In this document: in pieces, positions 7,887 through 15,408 of the stretch
Position numbering within the stretch: position 1 is the first letter of the stretch
Layout of the letters: every line of letters begins with the position of its first letter
Origin: Planctomycetota bacterium
Lineage (GTDB): Bacteria; Planctomycetota; SZUA-567; H5-PLA8
Assembly (NCBI GenBank): GCA_023150555.1
Contig: JAKLKQ010000001.1
Span: 180,310-244,309 of the forward strand
Reading direction: 5' to 3'
DNA length: 64,000 bases
Position numbers and translations under genes: made by a program
Notes under the pieces: model-generated
What the model was told of the DNA's origin: nothing
The model's database searches: none
Seen by the model: only the letters and a program-made list of their open reading frames with translations

Positions 7887-8789
7887 CTACTCCTCCTGCT
7901 TCACGAAGTTCGCGTTCACGTCCTCGCGTTCCTCACCGTCCTTCAGCGTGATCACCTGGTCCGGCGCGGCGAACGCGCCGTATTCGTGCCAGAACGAGAG
8001 CGTATACGTGCCGGGCAGCAGGCCCTTGATCTCGAACAAACCGTCGTCCCAGGTCACCGCGTGGAAGTGATGCGGCAGCACCATCATGTACGCGCTCATC
8101 CAGGTGTGCGCCTCGCAGCGCAGGTCCGCCAGGCCCGGCTCGGGAAAGGTCTCCGTGAAGTCGCCGAAGTACTCCATGCCGCCCATGCCGTACATGCCGC
8201 CGAAGGAGAACTCCACGTTATGCGCGGTGTTGTCGAGGTTCCGCACCTTGAGCGTCTGGTTCGCCATCACGGCGATCACGTGCGGGCGGAAGCGGCACTT
8301 CACCTGGTCGAGCACCACCGGGTCCTTCGGCACCTCGAAGGCGTAGCCTTCCAGCCCCTTGCTGACATGCACGATCACGTTGGCCAGCCCGCCGTCCTTG
8401 CCAGTGACGATGTACTCGTAACGCGGAGGATTCTCCGCGTCCCAGCATTCCGCACAGGCCGGGATGCCGGTCATGTCGATGATGTCCATCGGACGGTACC
8501 TCTCTTTCAGCACCACGCGCCCGCGGACCGTCGCCGTGCCTTGCTCGTAGGGATACGGCGGCAACGGGGGCTTGGCTGCCGGCGCCGGGCCGGCTTCAAC
8601 CACTTCGGTCCATGGAAGGCCAGCGGGCTGCGGTTCGGCGGCCGGCGCCGGGGTCTTCGCGGCGGCCTCGGCCGGCGCGGACTTGGCGGCCTGCGCGAGG
8701 TCCTCCTGCTTGCCGCTGCTGCCGCAGCCGATGAGGAACGCGCAGGCCAGCGCGGCTGCCGTCAGCACGATTCGTTTCGATGCGGTCAT
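7887..8789 (-). CDS. Lipoprotein with cupredoxin-like domain, paralogue 2
   Basis: 300 aa paralogue of the downstream gene. Signal and lipobox LIGCGSSG, then an Ala/Pro/Glu-rich linker of about 55 residues. The domain order is the same: CAEC near the centre, VRNLDNTAHNVEF (His ligand), LRCEAHTWMSAYMMV (Cys, His, candidate Met), then FEIKGLLPGTYTLSFWHEYG. A Gly/Met-rich loop (GGMYGMGGMEYFG) is inserted after the first His, which could also bind copper. Located 8 bp downstream of the SMP-30 gene on the same strand, so three genes are probably one transcript. The CxxC pair is not followed by His, so it is not a c-type heme site. Confidence 0.75.
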   Translation of the reverse strand: MTASKRIVLTAAALACAFLIGCGSSGKQEDLAQAAKSAPAEAAAKTPAPAAEPQPAGLPWTEVVEAGPAPAAKPPLPPYPYEQGTATVRGRVVLKERYRPMDIIDMTGIPACAECWDAENPPRYEYIVTGKDGGLANVIVHVSKGLEGYAFEVPKDPVVLDQVKCRFRPHVIAVMANQTLKVRNLDNTAHNVEFSFGGMYGMGGMEYFGDFTETFPEPGLADLRCEAHTWMSAYMMVLPHHFHAVTWDDGLFEIKGLLPGTYTLSFWHEYGAFAAPDQVITLKDGEEREDVNANFVKQEE

Positions 8790-8797
8790 GCGGCGCC

Positions 8798-9646
8798 TCA
8801 GTAGACCAGCGCGTCCTCGCTGGGCGGAAGCTGGTAGCCCGGGCGGTCGAGCGCCAGGGCGAGCACCTGACTGTGCTCGGTCTCAGTGACGTACAGCGTG
8901 CGCAGGTCCTTCCCGCCGAAGCAGCAGTTGGTGGGATTCCGGCCGGGCAGCTTGAGTTCCTCGGTGACCTTCCCCGCCGGGCTGACCACGCGCACGCAGC
9001 CGTCGCCGTAGACGGCCACGTACAGGTTGCCGGCGGCGTCGAAGCACATGCCGTCGGGACCCACCGCGCCGCCGACTTCGCAGAACGGCCTGCGCCCGCC
9101 CAGGCTGCCGTCGGGCTGGCGGTCGGCCATGAAGAGCATCCCGGTCAGGGTCTCGGCGAAGACGAGTTTCGTGCCGTCGGGCGTCAACGCCAAGCCGTTG
9201 GGATACGCCAGTCCGTCGAACTCGCGGTAGACCTTCCCGTCGCGTGCGCGGCGGTACAGCGCGCCAACGCGCTTCTCCTTCGTGCTGCCGTGCGGATCGG
9301 TGAAGTAGCAGCGTTCGGCGACGCCGAAGCAGAGGTCGTTGGGCCCCAGGAACGGCTTGCCGCCGTACGAATCGGCGACGACCTGCGTGGATCCGTCGCG
9401 CGGATCGACGCGCAGCAGCGCCTTGCGCGTGCACTCGCAGACCCACAGGCTGCCGTCGGGATGGAGCTTCATGCCGTTGGGGCCGGGCGTCTGGACGACG
9501 CGGTGGAGCTTGCCTCTCGAATCGACCTTGCTGATGCGGCCGCCCTTCAGCTCCACAAACCAGAGTTCGCCCGTCGCCGGAATCCAGACGGGGCCTTCGG
9601 GGAAGCCCAGGCCCTTCGCGATCGTCTTTGCGGCGGGAGCGGCCAT
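8798..9646 (-). CDS. SMP-30/gluconolactonase-like beta-propeller
   Basis: 282 aa six-bladed propeller of the SMP-30/LRE family, which hydrolyse sugar or other lactones using one divalent metal. Visible family segments: LGFPEGPVW (first metal-binding Glu), LGPNDLCFG and YPNGLALTPDGTKL (Asn and Asp ligands), and VGPDGMCFDAAGNLYVAVYG (catalytic-region Asp). The start ATG at 9646 has GGAGG eight bases upstream; a longer reading back to 9724 is unlikely. No signal peptide. First gene of the run that continues into the two cupredoxin-like lipoproteins. Exact lactone unknown. Confidence 0.85.
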   Translation of the reverse strand: MAAPAAKTIAKGLGFPEGPVWIPATGELWFVELKGGRISKVDSRGKLHRVVQTPGPNGMKLHPDGSLWVCECTRKALLRVDPRDGSTQVVADSYGGKPFLGPNDLCFGVAERCYFTDPHGSTKEKRVGALYRRARDGKVYREFDGLAYPNGLALTPDGTKLVFAETLTGMLFMADRQPDGSLGGRRPFCEVGGAVGPDGMCFDAAGNLYVAVYGDGCVRVVSPAGKVTEELKLPGRNPTNCCFGGKDLRTLYVTETEHSQVLALALDRPGYQLPPSEDALVY

Positions 9647-9790
9647 GGCGCGGGCCTCCGTGCTTCGTGCTTTCGCAAGCAGCGTAGCGATTTGCCGAGC
9701 GCGGAGCAACAGGCGGCGCGGCACGCGGGGGTGAGGGGCTGAAGCCGTTTGCAGTTTTGCATTTTGTTGGTTCTCGCCCCTAATCCCTGT

Positions 9791-9871
9791 TGTTCACATA
9801 AACTCTATTTGCACCCCGTGCAACTAAGATATAAAAACATATATACGGTGCACCAAGTAGGGCAAATTCGG
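9791..9871 (+). repeat. AT-rich intergenic repeat interrupted by the IS element
   Basis: The stretch from TGTTCACATAAACTC through CTATTTGCACCCCGTGCAA to GCACCAAGTAGGGCAAATTC matches the complement of 34357-34436 almost base for base, with one more divergent patch in the middle. The match resumes after the IS element (12955 on: AATTCGGG then TTCGCAA-GTGCA), so the IS landed inside this repeat. It contains the dyad TTGCAC-CCC-GTGCAA. Confidence 0.65.
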
Positions 9872-9922
9872 GGTAGTGTCCTAGTTTGAAGTTCGGGCAA
9901 AAAAGATTTCTGATCTGGTAGG

Positions 9923-10423
9923 TTATCCGCGTAAAAGTGCTCCAGCCGTCACGCCAAACGCTTTGGCAATTTTTTGAAGTGTAGGGATCATAGGCGTTAC
10001 CTTCCCTTTCTCTAGGCGCGATAGATTGGGCTCGGCAATGTGAGTGGCTTGGGCAAGCTGCGCTAGAGTCATACGGCGATCCTTTCTGAGTTTTTTGATG
10101 CGCTCTCCAATCGCGGCGAAATCAACTTCGGTTTCACCACGACTTGCACTTACGGCAAAGTCAGCGGCAAAATCGATAGAAACGCCCGAGCTAAATCCAA
10201 CCAGAACAGCGAAACCCCCATCAATCAAATCGACCGTTTCTGGATTAGAGCCGTCCCAGGATTCCGCTGCCTTGAGCGATGAAACAGGAACTTCAAAGGG
10301 TTCGTTATCATCCAATTTGCAGACAATTAGATTTTGTTCTTTTATTAGGGTAGCATATGCGAACCTAGAGCCCTTGGTCTGTGGCCCACTGCCTGAGTGC
10401 TGCATTTGCTTGTGCCCGTGCAT
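9923..10423 (-). CDS. Antitoxin-like protein: DUF2442-like N-terminus plus XRE helix-turn-helix
   Basis: 166 aa. The first ~105 residues (KLDDNEPFEVPVSSL, VLVGFSSGVSIDFAADF) look like a DUF2442-type sensor or toxin-binding part; the last ~60 residues are an XRE/Cro HTH (RIKKLRKDRRMTLAQLAQATHIAEPNLSRLEKG is the DNA-binding core, here cited only as residues ~108-140). The gene overlaps the 3' end of the DUF4160-like gene upstream by about 59 bp, the tight coupling usual in toxin-antitoxin pairs; a later ATG (10405) would shorten the overlap. It is the likely repressor for the dyads at 10583-10616 and 10691-10708. Confidence 0.7.
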   Translation of the reverse strand: MHGHKQMQHSGSGPQTKGSRFAYATLIKEQNLIVCKLDDNEPFEVPVSSLKAAESWDGSNPETVDLIDGGFAVLVGFSSGVSIDFAADFAVSASRGETEVDFAAIGERIKKLRKDRRMTLAQLAQATHIAEPNLSRLEKGKVTPMIPTLQKIAKAFGVTAGALLRG

Positions 10424-10565
10424 GGTATGGTCCCTCTATCCAGGAGTCGCTGCCAAAATCGTATCGACCAACGAAGTCGTTATCCTTAAAAACGTGTACA
10501 TGTGGCGGCCAATGGTCGGTCTGGTGCTGACGGATCTTGAATCCGTTCACTCTCCAAGTCACCAC
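10365..10565 (-). CDS. DUF4160-like small toxin-type protein
   Basis: 66 aa from a GTG start behind GGAGGTGG. Core motif HWPPHVHVFKDNDFVGRYD fits the DUF4160 pattern (PPHxHV), a family often paired with DUF2442 proteins in toxin-antitoxin-like modules. It overlaps the following DUF2442/XRE gene. Cargo of the IS1-like element, where such a module could stabilise the element. Toxicity has not been shown for this protein; the assignment rests on motif and gene pairing. Confidence 0.65.
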   Translation of the reverse strand: MVTWRVNGFKIRQHQTDHWPPHVHVFKDNDFVGRYDFGSDSWIEGPYHARAQANAALRQWATDQGL

Positions 10566-10582
10566 CCACCTCCAAACTGAAT

Positions 10583-10616
10583 ATTATCGCGCATGATAAT
10601 TTGCGTCCACGCAAAT
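10583..10616. promoter_or_regulatory. Operator dyads upstream of the toxin-antitoxin-like pair
   Basis: Two overlapping perfect dyads: ATTATC-GCGCAT-GATAAT (10583-10600) and ATTTGCG-TCCA-CGCAAAT (10599-10616). The second shares the half-site TTGCG-N4-CGCAA with the dyad at 10691-10708. They lie between the divergent 10565 and 10754 genes and are good candidates for binding by the XRE-domain antitoxin. Confidence 0.6.
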
Positions 10617-10690
10617 CTATCGCAATTCTTGGATCGACAAGGGGTTACGAGTATGCTAATTCACGCCTTTTGTCAAATCTACGCAACTGA

Positions 10691-10708
10691 ACTTGCGAAC
10701 GCGCAAGT
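10691..10708. promoter_or_regulatory. Operator dyad upstream of the divergent passenger gene
   Basis: Perfect inverted repeat ACTTGCG-AACG-CGCAAGT, same TTGCG-N4-CGCAA core as the dyad at 10599-10616. It lies 46 bp before the GTG start of the 10754 gene and so may control that gene or both divergent units. Confidence 0.55.
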
Positions 10709-10753
10709 AATCTGGTTAAATACAGTGCCTGTGGCGAGGAGGAGGCAGAGGCC

Positions 10754-11134
10754 GTGGATGACCTTACAATAATTCAGAAAAAGATTAAGGACTTGCGTGC
10801 AGAACTGGCTCGTTTGGAGTCTGCCGAGCGCGTGATTCTCGAAGTGCGCGGCAATCGTCCCGCTCAACAGCCGAGCTTTTTTGAAGATGCTACCCAACGA
10901 CCTGCTACTCCAAAATCGGGCTTTGATAGCCTCACTTCAGCCCTGCGCGGGGCTTTAATGGCTATTGGCCCAGCAACCACACGAGAAATTGTTTCTTGGC
11001 TGCGCGAATACTATCAGCCCGACGTGAACGCACACTCAGTGCGCTCGATGCTTTCTATCGGCGGGAAGAAAAAAGAATTCATTCGCGATGAAGCCAGCGA
11101 ACGATGGGCTCTCCCAGCACGAAAGGCAGGATAA
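10754..11134 (+). CDS. Hypothetical IS passenger: coiled coil plus winged-helix-like segment
   Basis: 126 aa from GTG with GGAGG about eleven bases upstream. Residues 1-35 form a heptad-rich coiled coil (IIQKKIKDLRAELARL). After a short linker, residues ~58-120 (GALMAIGPATTREIVSWL, HSVRSMLSIGGKKKEF) look like a winged-helix domain. I do not recognise the family. Divergent from the toxin-antitoxin-like pair, with a shared type of operator in the gap. Codon use and GC are lower than in the host genes, consistent with transfer. Confidence 0.6.
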   Translation: MDDLTIIQKKIKDLRAELARLESAERVILEVRGNRPAQQPSFFEDATQRPATPKSGFDSLTSALRGALMAIGPATTREIVSWLREYYQPDVNAHSVRSMLSIGGKKKEFIRDEASERWALPARKAG

Positions 11135-11204
11135 CATGAGGAGTAACAAGCGCGATCCGGCAGAGTGATGGACGGCCCGGTGAGCGCGCGGACATAAAAA
11201 CGAA

Positions 11205-11251
11205 CCGGCTCCTGAAAGCCATTCTCTTGTGGGAGAACTTTCAGGAGCCGG
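11205..11251. repeat. Long perfect hairpin inside the IS element
   Basis: CCGGCTCCTGAAAG at 11205-11218 is matched exactly by its complement at 11238-11251, with a 19-base loop. No T-run follows, so it is a poor terminator. It sits in a gene-free stretch (11135-11344) of the element and may be a structured RNA or a recombination or cargo-junction site. Function not known. Confidence 0.5.
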
Positions 11252-11344
11252 GGAGTCCATCCGGGCTGATGGGGGCATGCACAGTTGCCGGGTAGGGCTA
11301 TACATCCTCAACCCGACGGGGGCAGCACCCGTATGCTCCAGCCA

Positions 11345-11539
11345 CTAGGCATTATGGCCGAGTCCAGCCCCAACTGCAAGGGTCTGCCGTATCCATTCGG
11401 CCAACTTTAGCCCCCTTGCCTTTGCGGCCTTCTCGTAACCCATTTTTTCCAAATGGGTTAGCCGAATGGTCAGAGTGTCGGCTTTGGCCTGTTTTCTGTC
11501 TTTTATCTTAGGGCGTCCCGGTCCACGTTTCATACTCAC
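11345..11539 (-). CDS. Small ribbon-helix-helix-like protein with AT-hook-like N-terminus
   Basis: 64 aa. Begins with a basic RGPGRPK AT-hook-like patch, then DTLTIRLTHLEKMGYEKAAKARGLKLAEWIRQTL, whose strand-helix-helix pattern fits a MetJ/Arc-type DNA-binding fold (given here as residues ~21-54). Divergent from the transposase gene, with the transposase promoter in between, so it may repress transposase expression. This is inference from position and fold guess. Confidence 0.5.
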   Translation of the reverse strand: MSMKRGPGRPKIKDRKQAKADTLTIRLTHLEKMGYEKAAKARGLKLAEWIRQTLAVGAGLGHNA

Positions 11540-11578
11540 ACCCTACCACAGAAGATAATTATTGTCACACAAAAATAC

Positions 11579-11607
11579 TTGACACCAAAGGAATAAATGT
11601 GTTACAT
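11579..11607 (+). promoter_or_regulatory. Sigma-70-type promoter of the transposase gene
   Basis: TTGACA at 11579-11584, 17 bases, TTACAT at 11602-11607, then GAGAGGAG before the ATG at 11637. The surrounding DNA is AT-rich compared with the host. Confidence 0.55.
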
Positions 11608-11636
11608 TAATTATACAGGCAGAGAGGAGAACAGAC

Positions 11637-12467
11637 ATGGCGAATCACCTGCCCATAGAGAAGAAGGCCCAAGCGGTTGCGGCTCTTGCGGAAGGGACTT
11701 CCATCCGCTCCGTCGAACGCATGATGGGCGTGCACAGAGATACGATCATGCGCTTGGGCGTCCGCTTCGGTGAGGGGTGCGGCGAGTTCCTAGAAGGCAT
11801 GATGCACGACTTGCCCTGCGAGAAGATTGAAGTTGACGAGCTTTGGGGCTTCATCGGCAAGAAGAAACGCAACCGGAAAGAGGGCGACCCGTCCGAGCTT
11901 GGCGACGTGTGGACCTACGTTGCGATTGATCCCGACTCCAAGGCGGTCCCCTGCTGGCACGCTGGCAAGCGGGGCTTTGGCGATACGCACGCTTTCATCC
12001 GAGACTTGTCCGGTCGCCTTGCCAACCGGATTCAGCTTTCCAGCGATTGTCTAGCGTCCTACGCTGCCGTGATCGAAAACACGTTCGGGGCTGACATTGA
12101 TTACGGCCAGATCGTAAAAACCTACTCCACGTCCGCAGAAGGCTACCCGGCGGGTAAGTACAGCCCTGGGTACGTCGTGAGCGCCGAACGCACGCCAATG
12201 ATCGGCAACCCCAAGATTGAGTTTATCGGCACGAGCCATGCCGAGCGCCAGAATTTGACGATGCGAATGCACATTCGCCGACTCACCCGCCTCACCAATG
12301 CGTTCAGCAAGAAGCTCGCCAATTTTAAGGCTGCCGTCGCCTTGCACTTCGCTTACTATAACCTTGTGAAGCGGCACGCCACGATTAAGACGACCCCCGC
12401 ATTGGCCCTGGGTGTGACGCACAAACAGTGGACGATTGAGGAACTCTTAGAGTTGACTGGCGCATGA
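11637..12467 (+). CDS. IS1-family transposase
   Basis: 276 aa in a single frame (no IS1-type frameshift needed). The N-terminal part has a helix-turn-helix (SIRSVERMMGVHRDTIMRLG). The catalytic DDE triad can be placed at Asp67 (VDELWGF), Asp137 (SSDCLASY) and Glu203 (HAERQN), with the LTMRMHIRRLTRLTNAFS segment typical of this group. The ATG has GAGAGGAG upstream and a TTGACA/TTACAT promoter. The stop overlaps the start of the next small gene (ATGA). Inverted repeats and target duplication surround the unit, so the element appears intact. Confidence 0.9.
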   Translation: MANHLPIEKKAQAVAALAEGTSIRSVERMMGVHRDTIMRLGVRFGEGCGEFLEGMMHDLPCEKIEVDELWGFIGKKKRNRKEGDPSELGDVWTYVAIDPDSKAVPCWHAGKRGFGDTHAFIRDLSGRLANRIQLSSDCLASYAAVIENTFGADIDYGQIVKTYSTSAEGYPAGKYSPGYVVSAERTPMIGNPKIEFIGTSHAERQNLTMRMHIRRLTRLTNAFSKKLANFKAAVALHFAYYNLVKRHATIKTTPALALGVTHKQWTIEELLELTGA

Positions 12468-12772
12468 CCTACCTAGAGAGCCTACAAGAGGCGATCCGCA
12501 AACTGCACGGATGCGAGTCCGTGCACGTCGAGTCTGTTGCCATAGACGAGCGATTCCAGGGAAAGCCCGTCTGGCAAGGGACCGTTGAGGTATTCGACCT
12601 CACCGGACACCCCAAGGCTAAGCGGTGCTATGCGTGGAGCCACCTAGACGGCAAAGGCGATTCGGAGCGGCGCTTTGTGGCGGTCCTAGGGATTCCGCCC
12701 GTTGACTCGCCACGTAGAGCGGTGCAGGCTGCTATTGTCTCTGAGGCTAAGAACAATGAGCAAAGGCGATGA
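12464..12772 (+). CDS. Small IS passenger protein, function unknown
   Basis: 102 aa, start overlaps the transposase stop as ATGA, so it is translationally coupled to it. Contains WQGTVEVFDLTGHPKAKRCYAW, a beta-hairpin-like core, and a helical C-terminus ending in NNEQRR. I do not recognise a conserved domain beyond this. The coupling suggests it is a regular companion of the transposase rather than random cargo. Confidence 0.6.
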   Translation: MTYLESLQEAIRKLHGCESVHVESVAIDERFQGKPVWQGTVEVFDLTGHPKAKRCYAWSHLDGKGDSERRFVAVLGIPPVDSPRRAVQAAIVSEAKNNEQRR

Positions 12773-12935
12773 ACCACCATGGTACATACCGAAGGTTCGC
12801 GCCTTTGTGAGTGGCGGCCTGGTTTTCGCTTATCTTTGGGGTCTAGATGTAAGAATGGTAGTTACGATTCCTGTTACTCTTGCCATAGCGCTTCTTTTTC
12901 AAATCACAACAGGTAGATGGAGCGACTCCTGCTAG
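12756..12935 (+). CDS. Small membrane protein, last gene of the IS element
   Basis: 59 aa from the ATG at 12756, overlapping the end of the previous gene by 17 bp. Starts MSKGDEPPWYIPKVRAF; two close hydrophobic stretches follow (LVFAYLWGLDV and VVTIPVTLAIALLF), so one or two membrane passes. Its stop lies one base before the right inverted repeat. Function unknown. A longer reading from 12702 exists but would start inside the upstream gene without a binding site. Confidence 0.5.
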   Translation: MSKGDEPPWYIPKVRAFVSGGLVFAYLWGLDVRMVVTIPVTLAIALLFQITTGRWSDSC

Positions 12936-12954
12936 CTCAAACTAGGACACTACC

Positions 12955-13295
12955 AATTCGGGTTGTTCGCAAGGTGCATAGGCCTTTTCGCCGCTGGGGA
13001 TGCCTCGGATTCTTATATGTCCGAATTTCTCGCGCTCGGAATCGCTCGGACAGTAGGGCTAATAAATTTCTAACCTACTTCGTGCAATGTAACATTCTGC
13101 ACGACGGGCAGTCCTTTAAAATCAATGAGTTAAAAAGATGATTCGAGAAATGTTCGTCGACAAACAATAGGTTGACTTTAGGTGTCGCTTTCCGGCATTC
13201 GAAAAATGACTTACGCGATCCGCGCGCGATTCTTGGCCGGCCTGCGCCTTTTCGCCGCTTGTGGCAGACGATATTCTTTAGCGAAGGAGCTCCGC
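12955..13295. other. Intergenic stretch after the IS element
   Basis: Holds the right target duplication and the continuation of the interrupted repeat (to about 12980), then AT-rich DNA with TGCAATGTAACATTCTGCACG near 13085-13106. No gene seen. The promoter of the solute-binding protein gene should lie here. Confidence 0.4.
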
Positions 13296-14798
13296 ATGCG
13301 CCGCCCGCACTTCGTCGTCGCCCTGCTCTTCGTCCTCGCCGCCACGGCCGCGTGGATGGACCGCCGCCCGTCGGTGGCCGAGTCCGTCGCGTCGGCCTTC
13401 ACGTTCACCGCGGCGGGCGAGCAACCCAAGCCGCTCGCCCAAGAGACCGTCCACATCGTCTACTGGGAGAAGTGGAACGGCTTCGAAGGCGACGCGATGC
13501 AGAACTGCGTCGATGCCTTCAACGACGAGAGCCAGAAGGCATTCGACTCGAAGGACTTGGACGCGCGCAAGCGCTTCCTGACGCCCGACGGCAAGCCCAT
13601 CTTCGTCCACATGCTCAGCACGACCCACGTCAACCGCAAGGCGCTGCTGGCCGTCAGCGGCGGCGTCCCGCCCGACCTCGCGGGCTTGTGGTCACGCGAC
13701 GTGCCCGACTTCGCGTTCTACGAAGCGGCGCTGCCGCTGGACGAGTGGCTGGCGCGCGACGGCCCGCCGCCCGAGGCCTACCACCCGTGCTACTGGTCGA
13801 TGTGCGTTTACCGCGGGCACGTCTGGGCGCTGCCGACGACGCCCAGCACCATCGCGCTGCACTGGAACAAGAACCTCTTCAAGGAAGCGGGCCTGGATCC
13901 CGACCGCCCGCCGCGCACGCTCGCCGAACTCGACGCGTACAACCGCAAGCTCACCAAGCGCGACGAGAACGGGCGCCTGGTGCAGATGGGCTTTCTGCCC
14001 ACCGAGCCCGGCTGGTGGAACTACGGCTGGGGCAACTGGTTCGGCGGAAAGTTCGTCAGCGAAGACGGGCGCACGCTGCTGTGCGATACGCAGCCGTGGA
14101 TCGACGCGTACGCATGGCTCGACAAGATGGCCGCGGAATTCGGACGCGAGGGCGTCTCGTCGTTTCGCGGCGGCATAGGGAACTTCGATTCGCCCCACAA
14201 CGCGTTCATCGCCGGCAAGGTCGCCATGGTGCTGCAGGGCGTGTGGATGGCGAACTTCATTCGCCGCTACAAGCCCGCGATGCGCTGGGGCGTGGCGCCC
14301 TTCCCCGGCCCGGGCGGCAGCGACGCCGAGCCCGTCTCCATCGCGCAGGCCGACGTGCTGGTGATCCCGCGCGGCTGCCCGAATCCCGAGGCCGCCTGGC
14401 GCTTCGCGCGCTACGTCAGCAGCACCGGCCCCGACGATCCCAGCGCGCCGCTGGAAGGCATGGAGATCCTCTGCGACGGCCAGGGCAAGCACACGCCCTT
14501 CCGCCACGCCACGCCGCGCTTCCTGGCCGAGCACCGCCACGAACAGCTGAAGGTCTTCATCGACCTCGGCGCCAGCCCCAACGCCGTCATCGAACCGCTG
14601 ATGCCGATCTGGAAAGAGTACCGACTGGGCCTGCAGGCCGCCTTCGAGAAGCTGTGGCTGAAGGGCGACCAGCCCGGCGTCACCCCCGAATCCGTATTGA
14701 AGGAACTGAAAGACCGCCTCCAGCCGAAACTCGACAACGCGTGGAAGAAGATCGAGGCCCTCGACGCGGAGCGCGCCAAGGCCAAGCCGCGTAAATGA
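13296..14798 (+). CDS. ABC-type extracellular solute-binding protein (family 1, sugar-like)
   Basis: 500 aa from the ATG at 13296 (GAAGGAGC upstream); longer readings lack a binding site. An N-terminal signal anchor (FVVALLFVLAATAAW) is followed by the mature periplasmic part starting near TVHIVYWEKWNGFEGDAM. Family-1 features: PDLAGLWSRDV, LPTTPSTIALHWNKNLFKEAGLDP, FIAGKVAMVLQGVWM and the C-terminal IPRGCPNPEAAWRFARY. These proteins bind oligosaccharides or polyols for an ABC importer. No permease or ATPase gene is adjacent, so the partner transporter is elsewhere. Stop overlaps the nuclease start (ATGA). Confidence 0.8.
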   Translation: MRRPHFVVALLFVLAATAAWMDRRPSVAESVASAFTFTAAGEQPKPLAQETVHIVYWEKWNGFEGDAMQNCVDAFNDESQKAFDSKDLDARKRFLTPDGKPIFVHMLSTTHVNRKALLAVSGGVPPDLAGLWSRDVPDFAFYEAALPLDEWLARDGPPPEAYHPCYWSMCVYRGHVWALPTTPSTIALHWNKNLFKEAGLDPDRPPRTLAELDAYNRKLTKRDENGRLVQMGFLPTEPGWWNYGWGNWFGGKFVSEDGRTLLCDTQPWIDAYAWLDKMAAEFGREGVSSFRGGIGNFDSPHNAFIAGKVAMVLQGVWMANFIRRYKPAMRWGVAPFPGPGGSDAEPVSIAQADVLVIPRGCPNPEAAWRFARYVSSTGPDDPSAPLEGMEILCDGQGKHTPFRHATPRFLAEHRHEQLKVFIDLGASPNAVIEPLMPIWKEYRLGLQAAFEKLWLKGDQPGVTPESVLKELKDRLQPKLDNAWKKIEALDAERAKAKPRK

Positions 14799-15337
14799 CC
14801 GCTCCAGTCCTTCATCTGCCCAGGCGGCGCAGGCGCGGCAAGGCCAGCGCCGCCGTGCTGCTTGTCGCGCTGCTGCTGCTCGCCGTAAGGACCTACCTCG
14901 CGCAGCCGAAGGAAGGCCAGGTCGTCGGCGTCAGCGACGGCGACACGATCCGCGTGATGGCCGAGGGCAAGGAAGAGAAGGTCCGCCTCTTCGGCGTCGA
15001 CTGCCCGGAGAAGGACATGCCCTTCGGCTCGGCGGCCAAGCAATTCACCTCGGACCTCGTCTTCGGAAAGCCGGTGCGCGTGCAGAAGGTCGCCAGCGAC
15101 CGCTACGGGCGCATCGTCGCCGAGGTACTCTATAGGGAGGCGGACGGCGCGGCCGAGCGCAGCCTCAACGCGGCGCTGGCCGAGGCCGGGCTCGCGTGGG
15201 CCTACCGCGAGTACAGCCAGCGCTTCGTCCCGCAAGAGGACGCCGCGCGCGCCGCCAAGCGCGGGCTGTGGGCGCAGGAGAACCCCGAGCCCCCCTGGGC
15301 GCACCGCAAGACGCAGCGCGAAGAGCAGGAAGACTGA
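14795..15337 (+). CDS. Staphylococcal-nuclease-like (SNase/thermonuclease) protein
   Basis: 180 aa. A basic patch RRRRRGK and one N-terminal hydrophobic segment (AAVLLVALLLLAV) export or anchor it; the SNase domain follows: VVGVSDGDTIRV (metal-binding Asp), VRLFGVDCPE (catalytic Arg and Asp), DRYGRIVAEVLY (second Arg) and WAYREYS. A calcium-dependent phosphodiesterase acting on DNA or RNA outside the cytoplasm is expected. Overlaps the upstream solute-binding gene by four bases. C-terminus is short, charged and Glu/Gln rich. Confidence 0.85.
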   Translation: MTAPVLHLPRRRRRGKASAAVLLVALLLLAVRTYLAQPKEGQVVGVSDGDTIRVMAEGKEEKVRLFGVDCPEKDMPFGSAAKQFTSDLVFGKPVRVQKVASDRYGRIVAEVLYREADGAAERSLNAALAEAGLAWAYREYSQRFVPQEDAARAAKRGLWAQENPEPPWAHRKTQREEQED

Positions 15338-15408
15338 GCGCGGGGATTGAAGACGGCGCGCCGCCGCCTATACTGCGGCGTCCGCCGATTCGAGAGGGAT
15401 TGCCGTTC

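Larger units (their letters stand above)
9872..12954. mobile_element. IS1-like element (3.08 kb) with passenger genes
   Basis: Terminal inverted repeats are exact over 18 bases: GGTAGTGTCCTAGTTTGA at 9872-9889 and its complement at 12937-12954. The flanks read AATTCGG on both sides (9865-9871 and 12955-12961), a 7-8 bp target duplication, which suits the IS1 family. It encodes one transposase (11637-12467) and at least six small cargo genes. It is inserted in an intergenic repeat, so no host gene was broken. The clean ends and intact transposase suggest a recent insertion. Confidence 0.88.
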
